Assembly: GCF_002135315.1 (NCBI RefSeq)
Contig: NZ_NEGA01000022.1
Coordinates: forward strand, 1-64,000
Reading direction: 5' to 3'
Length of the DNA: 64,000 bases
DNA from: Acinetobacter sp. ANC 3903
Lineage (GTDB): Bacteria > Pseudomonadota > Gammaproteobacteria > Pseudomonadales > Moraxellaceae
Of this stretch, positions 27,322 through 35,559 are shown in pieces (within the stretch, counting starts at the first letter, position 1; each line of letters starts with the position of its first letter). Made by a program: the position numbers and the translations under genes. The notes beneath the pieces are model-generated. The model did no database searches, was not told the origin of the DNA, and saw only the letters and a list, made by a program, of their open reading frames with translations.

Positions 27322-27347
27322 TTTTTATATTATATAATAAATAAAAA
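27322..27347. promoter_or_regulatory. candidate BigR-type operator
   Basis: The divergent promoter region holds TTTTTAT (27322-27328) and ATAAAAA (27341-27347) flanking the 12-bp palindrome TATTATATAATA (27328-27339). AT-rich palindromes of this kind are bound by BigR/ArsR repressors. The assignment rests on position and symmetry. Confidence 0.45.
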
Positions 27348-27405
27348 TATTCAAGCGGAAATGCTGATTTTTTTGTATCTCATCATGGCTTATCAGGACA
27401 CCTAC

Positions 27406-27726
27406 ATGAACCCTGCACCGTTAAAAGCACAAATAGACTTTTCACAAGTTGAGTTGGTCAGTGATTGTCTGAAAGTTTTATCCAACCCTGACCGTCTTAA
27501 AATTCTCTGTGTCTTGGTCGATGGCGAGCTGAATGTACAGCACATAGAACAACGTACGGATATCCACCAACCCACCTTGTCACAACAGCTGACTGTATTA
27601 AGAAACAGCCAGATCGTATCGACACGACGGGAAGGCAAACAGATTTTTTATCAATTCAGCGATATACGGGTGCTAAAAATCATGCAGACCCTATATGAAG
27701 TGTACTGTAGCCAAGATTGTGATTGA
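27406..27726 (+). CDS. BigR-like persulfide-sensing ArsR repressor
   Basis: This is a 106-residue ArsR-fold repressor: the recognition helix is in IHQPTLSQQLTVLRNSQIV and the wing in REGKQIFYQFSD. Cys35 and Cys101 are 66 residues apart, the same separation as the redox pair (Cys42 and Cys108) reported for Xylella BigR; Cys21 and Cys105 are extra. I start at the ATG 27406 with AGGA 7 bases upstream. It is divergent from the sulfide operon, which it should derepress when persulfides form its disulfide. It lacks the CVC motif of arsenic sensors. Confidence 0.87.
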   Translation: MNPAPLKAQIDFSQVELVSDCLKVLSNPDRLKILCVLVDGELNVQHIEQRTDIHQPTLSQQLTVLRNSQIVSTRREGKQIFYQFSDIRVLKIMQTLYEVYCSQDCD

Positions 27727-27991
27727 TATAACTCCCCCATTTTCAGATCACTCCTGGCCAAACAGATTTTTCAGGGATTCTAAGAGCAAAAGCCTTTAGC
27801 TGATTTGCTCATTTAAAGAATTCATTTTTTTAAATTTGCGCTTATTTTCTTTTAGTCGTGCATGTTGTTTGGCATTAAAAAATTTAGATCATGCTGCAAG
27901 ATGACAAAGCTGTTGTTGTAGCGACATGTGTTTGGGGTAGCTACAATCGATGAGGTATTTTTAGATTTTACTGAATAGCAGGGTGATACAA

Positions 27992-28615
27992 ATGCATCAA
28001 GAATGGGACAAACGTTATCGAGAAACACGACATTTATATGGCTCAGAAGCAAATGTATTTATTCAGGACATCAGCCAGCATTATACGATTTCTGGCCGTA
28101 CCTTGGCTATTGCAGAGGGTGAAGGGCGTAATATCCTATATTTAGCACGTACAGCAAGAGAGAAGCATTTAGCATTTAGTGCCGAGGCGTGGGATTATTC
28201 TCAAGTTGCTCTTGAAAATGCGCAGGTATATGCACAAGAACAAGGGATTGAATTGCAAACCCGGCAGGTCGATTTGACTACAGTGAAATGGCCAGAAGAT
28301 CAATATGACAATATTCTGTGTGTATTTGGTCATGTCGATCCAGCTACCCGATTAAAAAACTTGCAGGGTGTACGTCAGGCACTAAAAAATCACGGTCATT
28401 TTATTGGTGAGGTATATTCCAAAGCGCAATTTGCTTATAAAACCGGTGGTCCTGGCAATCCTGATTTTCTGTATGATCCTCAGGAGATTTTAGAAGTATT
28501 TCAGGACGATCATATTGTTCACTTTTTTGTCGGAGATGTAGAACGTTATGAAGGAAAATTGCATCAGGGCAAAAGCCATGTGATTCAATTTATGATAGAA
28601 GTGATCAAACAGTGA
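27992..28615 (+). CDS. class I SAM-dependent methyltransferase (TehB-like)
   Basis: This 207-residue methyltransferase has the SAM-binding motif I LAIAEGEGRNILYLA, acidic motif II EAWDYSQVALENA and motif III region QVDLTTVKWPEDQYD. The short N-terminus and AEGEGRN motif fit the TehB/thiopurine-methyltransferase-like group that methylates small molecules, including metalloids. The ATG at 27992 is preferred because AGGGTG is 6-7 bases upstream. It is transcribed alone and its substrate is unknown. Confidence 0.83.
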   Translation: MHQEWDKRYRETRHLYGSEANVFIQDISQHYTISGRTLAIAEGEGRNILYLARTAREKHLAFSAEAWDYSQVALENAQVYAQEQGIELQTRQVDLTTVKWPEDQYDNILCVFGHVDPATRLKNLQGVRQALKNHGHFIGEVYSKAQFAYKTGGPGNPDFLYDPQEILEVFQDDHIVHFFVGDVERYEGKLHQGKSHVIQFMIEVIKQ

Positions 28616-28670
28616 AGCTGACCATTAAAGTATGGGTGAGTCACTCTCAAATTTATCTATAAAAAAATGA

Positions 28671-28699
28671 GAACCATCTATTTTTGCAACAGATGGTTC
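28671..28699 (-). terminator. rho-independent terminator after dps
   Basis: A 9-bp stem (GAACCATCT / AGATGGTTC) is followed on the minus strand by a T run, 53 bases past the dps stop. Confidence 0.75.
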
Positions 28700-28751
28700 G
28701 CTTGATTGATCAGCTTGCGGAGATATCTACTGGTTGAATAGCAGTAGATCA

Positions 28752-29252
28752 TTACTCTTCTAACAGGCTTCTTAACATCCAGGCTGTTTTTTCATGGACT
28801 TCAAGTCGTTGTGTGATCAGATCCGCGGTTGGCTGGTCATTAACTTCATCCACGATGGGAAAGAGACTTCGAGCAGTTCGCGCAACAGTTTCATGGGCAT
28901 TGACCAGCAGGCTGACCATTTCCTCGGCTTTAGGAACACCTTCTACTTCTTTAATTGCAGTTAATTTTACAAATTGTTTATAGGTTCCTGGAGCAGGAAA
29001 TCCCAATGCCCGAATTCGTTCAGCAATAATATCCAGGGCATTCCATTGTTCGGTATATTGCGTCATAAACATGTTATGTAAGCTATTGAATTGTGGCCCA
29101 GTCACGTTCCAATGAAAGTTATGGGTCATCAAATACAAGGTATAGCTATCCGCTAGCAGTTTGGATAACCCTTCAACAATTTTGGCACGATCACTATGAG
29201 AAATGCCAATATCAATTTTCATTGTTTTAGATTCTTTTTTAGAATTCGCCAT
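28752..29252 (-). CDS. dps: Dps family DNA-binding ferritin-like protein
   Basis: This 166-residue Dps protein has ferroxidase residues of the inter-subunit site in [20 protein letters not shown] and in [21 protein letters not shown] Lys-rich N-terminal tail ([12 protein letters not shown]) could contact DNA. It stores iron with peroxide and protects DNA. AGGAG is 8 bases before the ATG. It is followed by a terminator and preceded by a uspA-like gene on the same strand, forming a small stress module. Confidence 0.92.
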   Translation of the reverse strand: MANSKKESKTMKIDIGISHSDRAKIVEGLSKLLADSYTLYLMTHNFHWNVTGPQFNSLHNMFMTQYTEQWNALDIIAERIRALGFPAPGTYKQFVKLTAIKEVEGVPKAEEMVSLLVNAHETVARTARSLFPIVDEVNDQPTADLITQRLEVHEKTAWMLRSLLEE

Positions 29253-29295
29253 TTTTGAGACTCCTTATACTTTAAGTGTATATTTTATATAGACA

Positions 29296-29745
29296 TTAAG
29301 ATTTTATGACCATCACTGGCAATTCCGTTGAGCAAAGTACAGCTGTGGCCACACTTCCGAGTCTCCATTTTTTAAAACCTTTACGCCCATGCGATCCCAT
29401 TACAATGAGATCAGTTTCAAGCTGTTTGGCAGTTTCAACAATACCTTCTTCAAGCAGTACGCTTTTTAGGACTTTTGTTTCTGCTTGAACGCCCGCCGCA
29501 TAGGCAATTTCACTTGCTTGCTTTAATATCTCTTCTGCATTCGCATAGGCCTGGATAAAGTGTTCTTTCATTGGAGCAGATACATAATAGTAATAGAAAT
29601 CTGCATCTGTAAATGGATCTTCTGAAACCAGACTAATTAAGGTCAACCTGCTATTGAAGAGCTTAGCAATTTCGACCGCATGTTTTACCGCTGAGAAAGA
29701 AATTTTTGAACCATCGACTGGTACTAAAATATTCTGGTATGACAT
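29296..29745 (-). CDS. universal stress protein (UspA family)
   Basis: This is a 149-residue UspA-domain protein with MSYQNILVPVDGSKISFSAV at the N-terminus and the ATP-binding motif GSHGRKGFKKWRLGSVATAV near the end (G2xG9xG(S/T) pattern). GGAG is 8 bases before the ATG. It shares the stress module with dps and resembles the second UspA gene at 41612, including the segment ENPFT/EDPFTDADFYYY. Confidence 0.9.
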   Translation of the reverse strand: MSYQNILVPVDGSKISFSAVKHAVEIAKLFNSRLTLISLVSEDPFTDADFYYYYVSAPMKEHFIQAYANAEEILKQASEIAYAAGVQAETKVLKSVLLEEGIVETAKQLETDLIVMGSHGRKGFKKWRLGSVATAVLCSTELPVMVIKS

Positions 29746-29867
29746 TGGTGAAACTCCAAATATTTACCTTTTATTGAATTATAAATAACATAAGCTTGCT
29801 AGAGCTTCAATTTAAAGCATTAAAAAATATAAAATTCTATCCTGACTGTTACTCAACTTGAAAAAAA

Positions 29868-29894
29868 GTGAATAGCTTTTGGGCTGCTATTCAC
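29868..29894 (-). terminator. terminator after the HD-GYP gene
   Basis: A 9-bp stem GTGAATAGC (29868-29876) / GCTATTCAC (29886-29894) is followed by seven Ts on the minus strand. Confidence 0.8.
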
Positions 29895-29914
29895 CTGATG
29901 ATTATCTAGCCTGT

Positions 29915-32900
29915 TTAACTGGGCAGGACATATCCCTTTTCATTAATTAAACGTACTGCTGCATCACAAACTTCCGCATCATAAATCGTCCCGCGTCCAC
30001 GTAAAATTTCTGCCAGAGCCACCTCAACCCCCAAAGCCGCACGATAAGGACGATGCGAAGCTATTGACTCAATCACGTCTGCCACGGTCAGAATACGCGC
30101 CTCAGGATAGATCTCATCACCTTTTAATCCTTTAGGATAACCGGTGCCATCCATCCGTTCGTGATGCTGGCCAATGATTTCAGCAATCGGAATATTGAAA
30201 GGAACATCCTTGAGAATTTCATAACCGGCCTGTGCATGGCCTTTCATCATTTCCATTTCCAGATGGGTCAGACGAGAAGGTTTGGTCAGAATCTCGGAAG
30301 GAATAGAAATTTTACCGATGTCATGTACCAGCCCAATTTCTTCCATCTGCAGACAGCGTTTTTCATCCCAGCCCATTTCTTTGGCAATCGCACGGGCAAT
30401 CAAGCCTACACGGCGTTCATGGCCTGCGGTATAAGGATCGCGCAATTCCACCATAATCGATACCGCCTGCAAGGTGCCATACATGGTGGCCTCCAGCTGT
30501 TCCAGCTGCCGGGCAATCTGGTCTTGTGCCTGCTTTTGCTCGGTGATGTCTTGCGCCATTACAATCGCGGCAGGCAAACCATCATCCCAAAGGATAGGAC
30601 GGGCATACAGGGAAAATTCCCGGATCTGGCCATTTTGATGTCGCACGGGAATCGTGTAAGGCAGGTTCGAGTGTTCTGCCGGCTGTGCCTTATCCTCAGC
30701 TTGGTGAATCAGCGCCAGAGTATCTGGGGTCGCATCGCTAAACTCCTGAATATTATGTCCGTTGAGCTCTGCGGCAGATCTACCCAGCAGGTTGGCATAA
30801 CTTGGATTGACGTATAAATACTGATTGTCGCGCAGTACATACATTCCGACCACGGTTTGTTCCACCATGCTACGGAAACGCTGCTCGCTGTCTCTTAATG
30901 CCTGCTCGGTTTGCCTGATAGCGGTCAGATCAGCCCAAGCCAGAATCGCATCATTACCAACAATTGCCAGCGTGCGCTGCGCAATACGCTGACTACCGTC
31001 TTTTGCCAGCAGGGTAATTTCAGGAAACTGCACCTGTTTGCCATTTTTCGCCAGCTGCAAGGCCGCTTGCCAGTTTTGTTGCATAAACTGTCTTTGTTCT
31101 GCATCTGGTGCCACTTTTTTCAGCCAGGCTTCCCGATCCTGGAAATCCTCCAGGCTGTATCCCAACCATTTTTCATAGGCCAGATTGACTGCAAGAATGC
31201 GTTCATCCTGTATGGAAATAATATGCATCGGTACCGGCGACTGTAAAAACACCTGCTGGAAACGTTGTTCCATCTGCTGCGAATAGGTTTCAGCTGTTTG
31301 ACGCTGCTGCTCAGCCGAAAAACGTTCCAGCGCAAATGAAATATCTCTGGATAGATTTTGCAGCAGCTGAATTTGCTCCTGATCAAATTCCACCTGGCCT
31401 GTGGTGTACAGCCCGACCAGCCCCCAGAAATGGCCTTGTAACAGCAACGGCGTTAATGCCGCTTGACGGATCTGCTCCTGTTTTAAATACTGTCTCCAGG
31501 TCCGGTATTCTGGAGAAACACTGTCATCAGGATTATTGGCTAGGGTATAGGTATAAACCTCCACATCCGGGCTGGTATTTTTCAACTGATTCAACGGAGT
31601 ATTCTGCTCCTGCTGCAAGGCAGTCTGCAAAGTGGGCAAAATGTTGGCGCTAATATTATGATGGAACTGAATCACCAGTGGACTGTCCGCCTGATCATCA
31701 ACTTTTAGCGCAATCAGAATTTTGGCAAAACTACCCAGCTTCAGCAGCACCTGCTGCAACTCAGTTAGCAACTGTTGCTGGTTCTGACTATGCGCAATCA
31801 CCCGGTTGGTTTCACTGAGCAGCTGGTACAGATAGGTTAAACGTGCTACCCGCCCCTGGGACTGTAACCGGATATAAACATCGGTAATCTGGCTGGTGAT
31901 GTGATCGATTAAACTCTGTTCTTCATCCAGAAAAGCGGGCACATCCGGTGCCTGAGCATACCAGATGGTTAAGTTTCCGAATTTCTGGGTGTCATTGCCA
32001 AAGGCCGACTGCAGATAGGGCATCTGGGCAGGAAGCTCGGTGCCAAAAATGCCCCAGTCACTGTCAATCCTCAGATGAATCCTTTCCGGAGAGGAAAATC
32101 CAGAAGGAATGATTTCCATGGCTTTGTGCAACAGCTTGGCCATGTCGCTATGCGTGTTATTGCAGAGCTGGTTGATCTGGTTCAGACAACGTACTTCTTT
32201 GACCCGTTTTTGTACATCCTGCAGCAAAAGCTGGCGGTCTGTAATATCATGCACCACCATAACCCAGACCGGTTTTTTGCCCAGGCGTTCCGCAAAGGGG
32301 GCGACATGACACTCGACCGTTTTGCGGTCCGGCAAGGTCAGCTGGATTAAAAACTCTTGCGGTGCCTGCTGCAGTCTGGAACACACCGGACAATCCTCGG
32401 TCTTTACACGAGGATCATGTACCAGTTCATGCACGGAACATCCGGTCAGTTGTGCCGCAGCAATACCATGCAGCCGGGCTGCCGCCAGATTGACCTGCTG
32501 AATAGTGTGGCTGGAACTGACAATATAGGTCGGATCCGGAATGGTGTCATAGGTACTGGCCGCCTTGGACAGCATGCTAAAAGGCTCTTTGATGGTCGAC
32601 TCGACCAGTGCCATATAAATAAACCAGTAGGAATAAACTTTCAGGATATGCCCCAGCAGATTGGCATCGGCATATACGGATACATATTGGGTAAAGGTAA
32701 ATTCAGAGGCCATCATGGTCAGCATGGAAAGGCTGACCCCAAACGTCAGTTGGGCCGATAAATATTCGCGGCGGCGCCAGACCAGTATTATCGCCAGTGC
32801 CAGCACCGCAATAATCAGATATTCACTGTAAATTTTAAAAGGGGTAAGACCCTCCCCATCAACAAAGGCCGTTGGGAAAAAACCCAACATGACTGCAGTC

Positions 32901-33370
32901 ACAATCCCGATACTGAGCAGACCAAAAAACAGATTCAGCGCGACGGGCTTGATCGCGCGTGTCAGCATGAACGGTGCGGCAAGCATGGCAAAAGCCTGCA
33001 ACAGGCGGGCGCCAATCCATAATTGCGTGGCCTGATTGGCACTGTCCAACGGAAGAATCTGCATGCCTTTGTAGAGCAGGGTATGGAACAGATCAATAAA
33101 GCCACACCAGCCAATGGCAATCGCAATGAAAACTACAAAATAATTTTTAGTAAAATGCCGCGATACTACAGTCACTATCAGCGCCGTAAGCGCGATAATG
33201 ATGGAAATCAGTTCCGCCACGGTATGGGTAAACAGGAAACCAAAACTTTGATTGGTCCACCAGATCAGCAAGACAAAAATCGTCGGAGGAATGACCATCA
33301 TATAAGGAGAAATAAACGACTTGAGGTCGAATACATCCGGTGAAAATAAGTCACGAGATGATTTAGGCAT
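29915..33370 (-). CDS. membrane-anchored PAS/GAF/HD-GYP sensor (c-di-GMP phosphodiesterase)
   Basis: This is a very large 1151-residue signalling protein. About eight N-terminal membrane helices (residues ~20-260) resemble a MASE3-type sensory module. They are followed by PAS-like domains (around TIPDPTYIVSSSHTIQQVN), a GAF-like central part, two further PAS domains (QRFRSMVEQTVVGMYVL), a coiled linker and a full HD-GYP domain: HD at 1016-1017 (LVHDIGK), HH at 1069-1070 and GYP at 1077-1079. All catalytic motifs are intact, so it should hydrolyse c-di-GMP. A Cys pair sits in DCPVCSR of the first PAS. I use ATG at 33368-33370 with GGGGAA before it. Confidence 0.88.
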   Translation of the reverse strand: MPKSSRDLFSPDVFDLKSFISPYMMVIPPTIFVLLIWWTNQSFGFLFTHTVAELISIIIALTALIVTVVSRHFTKNYFVVFIAIAIGWCGFIDLFHTLLYKGMQILPLDSANQATQLWIGARLLQAFAMLAAPFMLTRAIKPVALNLFFGLLSIGIVTAVMLGFFPTAFVDGEGLTPFKIYSEYLIIAVLALAIILVWRRREYLSAQLTFGVSLSMLTMMASEFTFTQYVSVYADANLLGHILKVYSYWFIYMALVESTIKEPFSMLSKAASTYDTIPDPTYIVSSSHTIQQVNLAAARLHGIAAAQLTGCSVHELVHDPRVKTEDCPVCSRLQQAPQEFLIQLTLPDRKTVECHVAPFAERLGKKPVWVMVVHDITDRQLLLQDVQKRVKEVRCLNQINQLCNNTHSDMAKLLHKAMEIIPSGFSSPERIHLRIDSDWGIFGTELPAQMPYLQSAFGNDTQKFGNLTIWYAQAPDVPAFLDEEQSLIDHITSQITDVYIRLQSQGRVARLTYLYQLLSETNRVIAHSQNQQQLLTELQQVLLKLGSFAKILIALKVDDQADSPLVIQFHHNISANILPTLQTALQQEQNTPLNQLKNTSPDVEVYTYTLANNPDDSVSPEYRTWRQYLKQEQIRQAALTPLLLQGHFWGLVGLYTTGQVEFDQEQIQLLQNLSRDISFALERFSAEQQRQTAETYSQQMEQRFQQVFLQSPVPMHIISIQDERILAVNLAYEKWLGYSLEDFQDREAWLKKVAPDAEQRQFMQQNWQAALQLAKNGKQVQFPEITLLAKDGSQRIAQRTLAIVGNDAILAWADLTAIRQTEQALRDSEQRFRSMVEQTVVGMYVLRDNQYLYVNPSYANLLGRSAAELNGHNIQEFSDATPDTLALIHQAEDKAQPAEHSNLPYTIPVRHQNGQIREFSLYARPILWDDGLPAAIVMAQDITEQKQAQDQIARQLEQLEATMYGTLQAVSIMVELRDPYTAGHERRVGLIARAIAKEMGWDEKRCLQMEEIGLVHDIGKISIPSEILTKPSRLTHLEMEMMKGHAQAGYEILKDVPFNIPIAEIIGQHHERMDGTGYPKGLKGDEIYPEARILTVADVIESIASHRPYRAALGVEVALAEILRGRGTIYDAEVCDAAVRLINEKGYVLPS

Positions 33371-33580
33371 AAAGTTCCCCAATAAAGTTAGAAAATGGTC
33401 TTATGTCATAGCGCTGTTTAAAATTTTGTATTGTCTGAAAATTCACATGTTTATTATAACATTAGGCCGGTGTAAATAATCTGTGAATACCTGGTGGCAT
33501 GAGAGCTGCCTACAGCCAATCGCATATATCAGATACCTCCAGGTCTCTCCGTCGTGTTTGCATCAGTTAGATAGCTGAAA

Positions 33581-35143
33581 TTAACGCGTGCAGTTACGTC
33601 CCTCACGCTTGGCCTGATACAGCTGCTGATCTGCCATTTTCAATACCTCTTCCACATCCTCAGAACTATGCGGCCAGTAAGCGATACCAATTGAAATGGT
33701 CACTGTTCCCATGTCATCCATTTCGGTGAGCCCAACCGCTGTTCGTAGCCGTTCTGCCGCCTGAAAAACGGTGGTCGGGTCTGAAGCAGCCATTAAAATA
33801 ATAAACTCCTCTCCCCCTGAACGGCAGCAGATATCATTGTCACGGAAATGATATTTCATCAGTCTGGCCAATTTTTGTAAGACGATATCGCCTTTGTCAT
33901 GGCCATAGCTGTCGTTTACATTTTTAAAGAAGTCGATATCCACGGCCAGCACAGCAAAATCCGTACGCATACGCACAAATTCTTCAATAAACAGGTTCAT
34001 CCCGCGGCGATTATATAAACCGGTTAGCGGATCGGTATTCACCGACTGATTCAGCTCATCAATTTTTTCATTAAAATTCTGAGAACTGAGCATCAGGGAA
34101 TTTTTGAACTGATCAACCTCAAAATATACAGGGTCAATTGTATTAATTTTTTCCTGAATCTCCGGCTGATTGAGCATACTGGCCATTTTCGCCAAATGGT
34201 TTAAAGGCAGTGCAATAAAACCGGATAAACGCCAGACCACAAAGAAAATGAAGAAATAAAACAGGGTAATCCCGATGGATACTTTGATAATAATACTGTT
34301 GGCTTGAGCAAACAGCTCGTCAATCGGCTGCTGCGATACCACAATCCAGCTCACGCTGGCAATATGTGAAAAACCAACCAGACTATCTATTCCTTTACTG
34401 TTCATCAGACGGAAAGCGCCATCCTGTTGCTGAAGCATGGTTGTTAATCCATCACTGGCCTGGACTTGCTGGCCAATTTGCTGAGTATCGGCATGAAAAA
34501 TGATGCGTTTTTGGTCATCCATCACATAGGTATAATTTTTCTTGTAGCCATATTTGGATGCCAGCATTTCACTGACCAGATTCTTGCTCTGCAGATAAAT
34601 CGTGCCCGCAATAAAGCCCAAGTATTGCCCTTGGGCATCGAAGATCGGTTCAGAAATAATCACGATCAATTTTTTGGTCGAAGACCAGTAGGGAGAAGAA
34701 ATATAAGTTTGCTTGCGTTTGATTGACTCGGTGATGCCATAGGTTTTATAAACCTGTTTAGAATCAATATTTAAGGTGGTCGGGAAAAATGAAATGATAT
34801 GTCCTTCCCGGTCAGCCAGAAAAACACTGTTGAAATTTCCTGACTGGCTTTTCAGGCGTGCCGTTTCACTATTCCGCAGGCTGGCACTAGCAAAATCTTG
34901 ACCGAGCAGCTTGGCGCTAAAGCGTAAATTTTTTAAGATTTCTTCAAACTGATAGTTGGTATGGGCAGCAATCCTGGAGGAATATTCGGCATTCAAGGCC
35001 AGAGAGTTGTCGATCAGGCGCTCTTTCACGGTATAGTTAACAAAAAATAAGGCAAAGATAAACAGACAGGTCACGCTTAAAACCGTTAAAAGTAATATTA
35101 AGCTGCGCAGATTTAAACGAGGCGCCAGTAAAACCTGTCTCAA
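33581..35143 (-). CDS. diguanylate cyclase with periplasmic sensor domain
   Basis: This is a 520-residue protein with one N-terminal membrane helix, a roughly 230-residue periplasmic dCACHE-like domain, a second helix (ITLFYFFIFFVVWRLSGFIAL) with a HAMP-like segment, and a C-terminal GGDEF domain with the catalytic sequence GGEEF at 443-447. The inhibitory I-site RDND (434-437) is five residues upstream, so product feedback is likely. The only start codon consistent with the membrane helix is TTG (35141-35143), preceded by GGAA; a weak start may keep the level low. It opposes the HD-GYP protein encoded downstream on the same strand. Confidence 0.88.
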   Translation of the reverse strand: MRQVLLAPRLNLRSLILLLTVLSVTCLFIFALFFVNYTVKERLIDNSLALNAEYSSRIAAHTNYQFEEILKNLRFSAKLLGQDFASASLRNSETARLKSQSGNFNSVFLADREGHIISFFPTTLNIDSKQVYKTYGITESIKRKQTYISSPYWSSTKKLIVIISEPIFDAQGQYLGFIAGTIYLQSKNLVSEMLASKYGYKKNYTYVMDDQKRIIFHADTQQIGQQVQASDGLTTMLQQQDGAFRLMNSKGIDSLVGFSHIASVSWIVVSQQPIDELFAQANSIIIKVSIGITLFYFFIFFVVWRLSGFIALPLNHLAKMASMLNQPEIQEKINTIDPVYFEVDQFKNSLMLSSQNFNEKIDELNQSVNTDPLTGLYNRRGMNLFIEEFVRMRTDFAVLAVDIDFFKNVNDSYGHDKGDIVLQKLARLMKYHFRDNDICCRSGGEEFIILMAASDPTTVFQAAERLRTAVGLTEMDDMGTVTISIGIAYWPHSSEDVEEVLKMADQQLYQAKREGRNCTR

Positions 35144-35492
35144 TAGGGCAATTCCAAGTCATTATTTATGATACTTATATCACAAAAAAACTGAAGTCTA
35201 TTGCTTATTTCATGAACATCTGCATTAGTACAGTAACCCGAAAATGGTAGTCAGTTTTCCCTGCCATGCTTCAGATACCTAGAGTTCAGTCAATGAGCTA
35301 TAGAGGTAATCTTGAAGGTATTGCTGACACAGTTTGCTATGGATGGAAGGCTGATTTATTGGTCTTAGGCATTGAATGAAATTTCTGGTTCACACTATTT
35401 GCACTTCTACTCTGCTTTTAGATCTTTTAACAAATAAAAAATACATTTATTTAGATTTTTTTCACGTAATAAGGCCAACTAATCCTTGTTTT

Positions 35493-35508
35493 TGTGATAT
35501 AAATCACA
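35493..35508. promoter_or_regulatory. CRP/FNR-family-like binding site
   Basis: TGTGA-TATAAA-TCACA is a perfect match to the CRP half-site pair. It lies 52 bases before the ATG of the unknown 582-residue protein, with a TACAAT -10-like hexamer at 35540-35545. The rest of the 35144-35559 gap shows no gene. Confidence 0.6.
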
Positions 35509-35559
35509 GTGCTGCATCTCTCTAAAAGTTTGAATTCACTACAATGGTTTTGGATCTCC

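Noticed and set aside
30161..32761. Long plus-strand frames inside the HD-GYP gene
   Set aside because: The minus strand carries a continuous 1151-codon protein with full catalytic motifs; the opposite frames have low-complexity composition.
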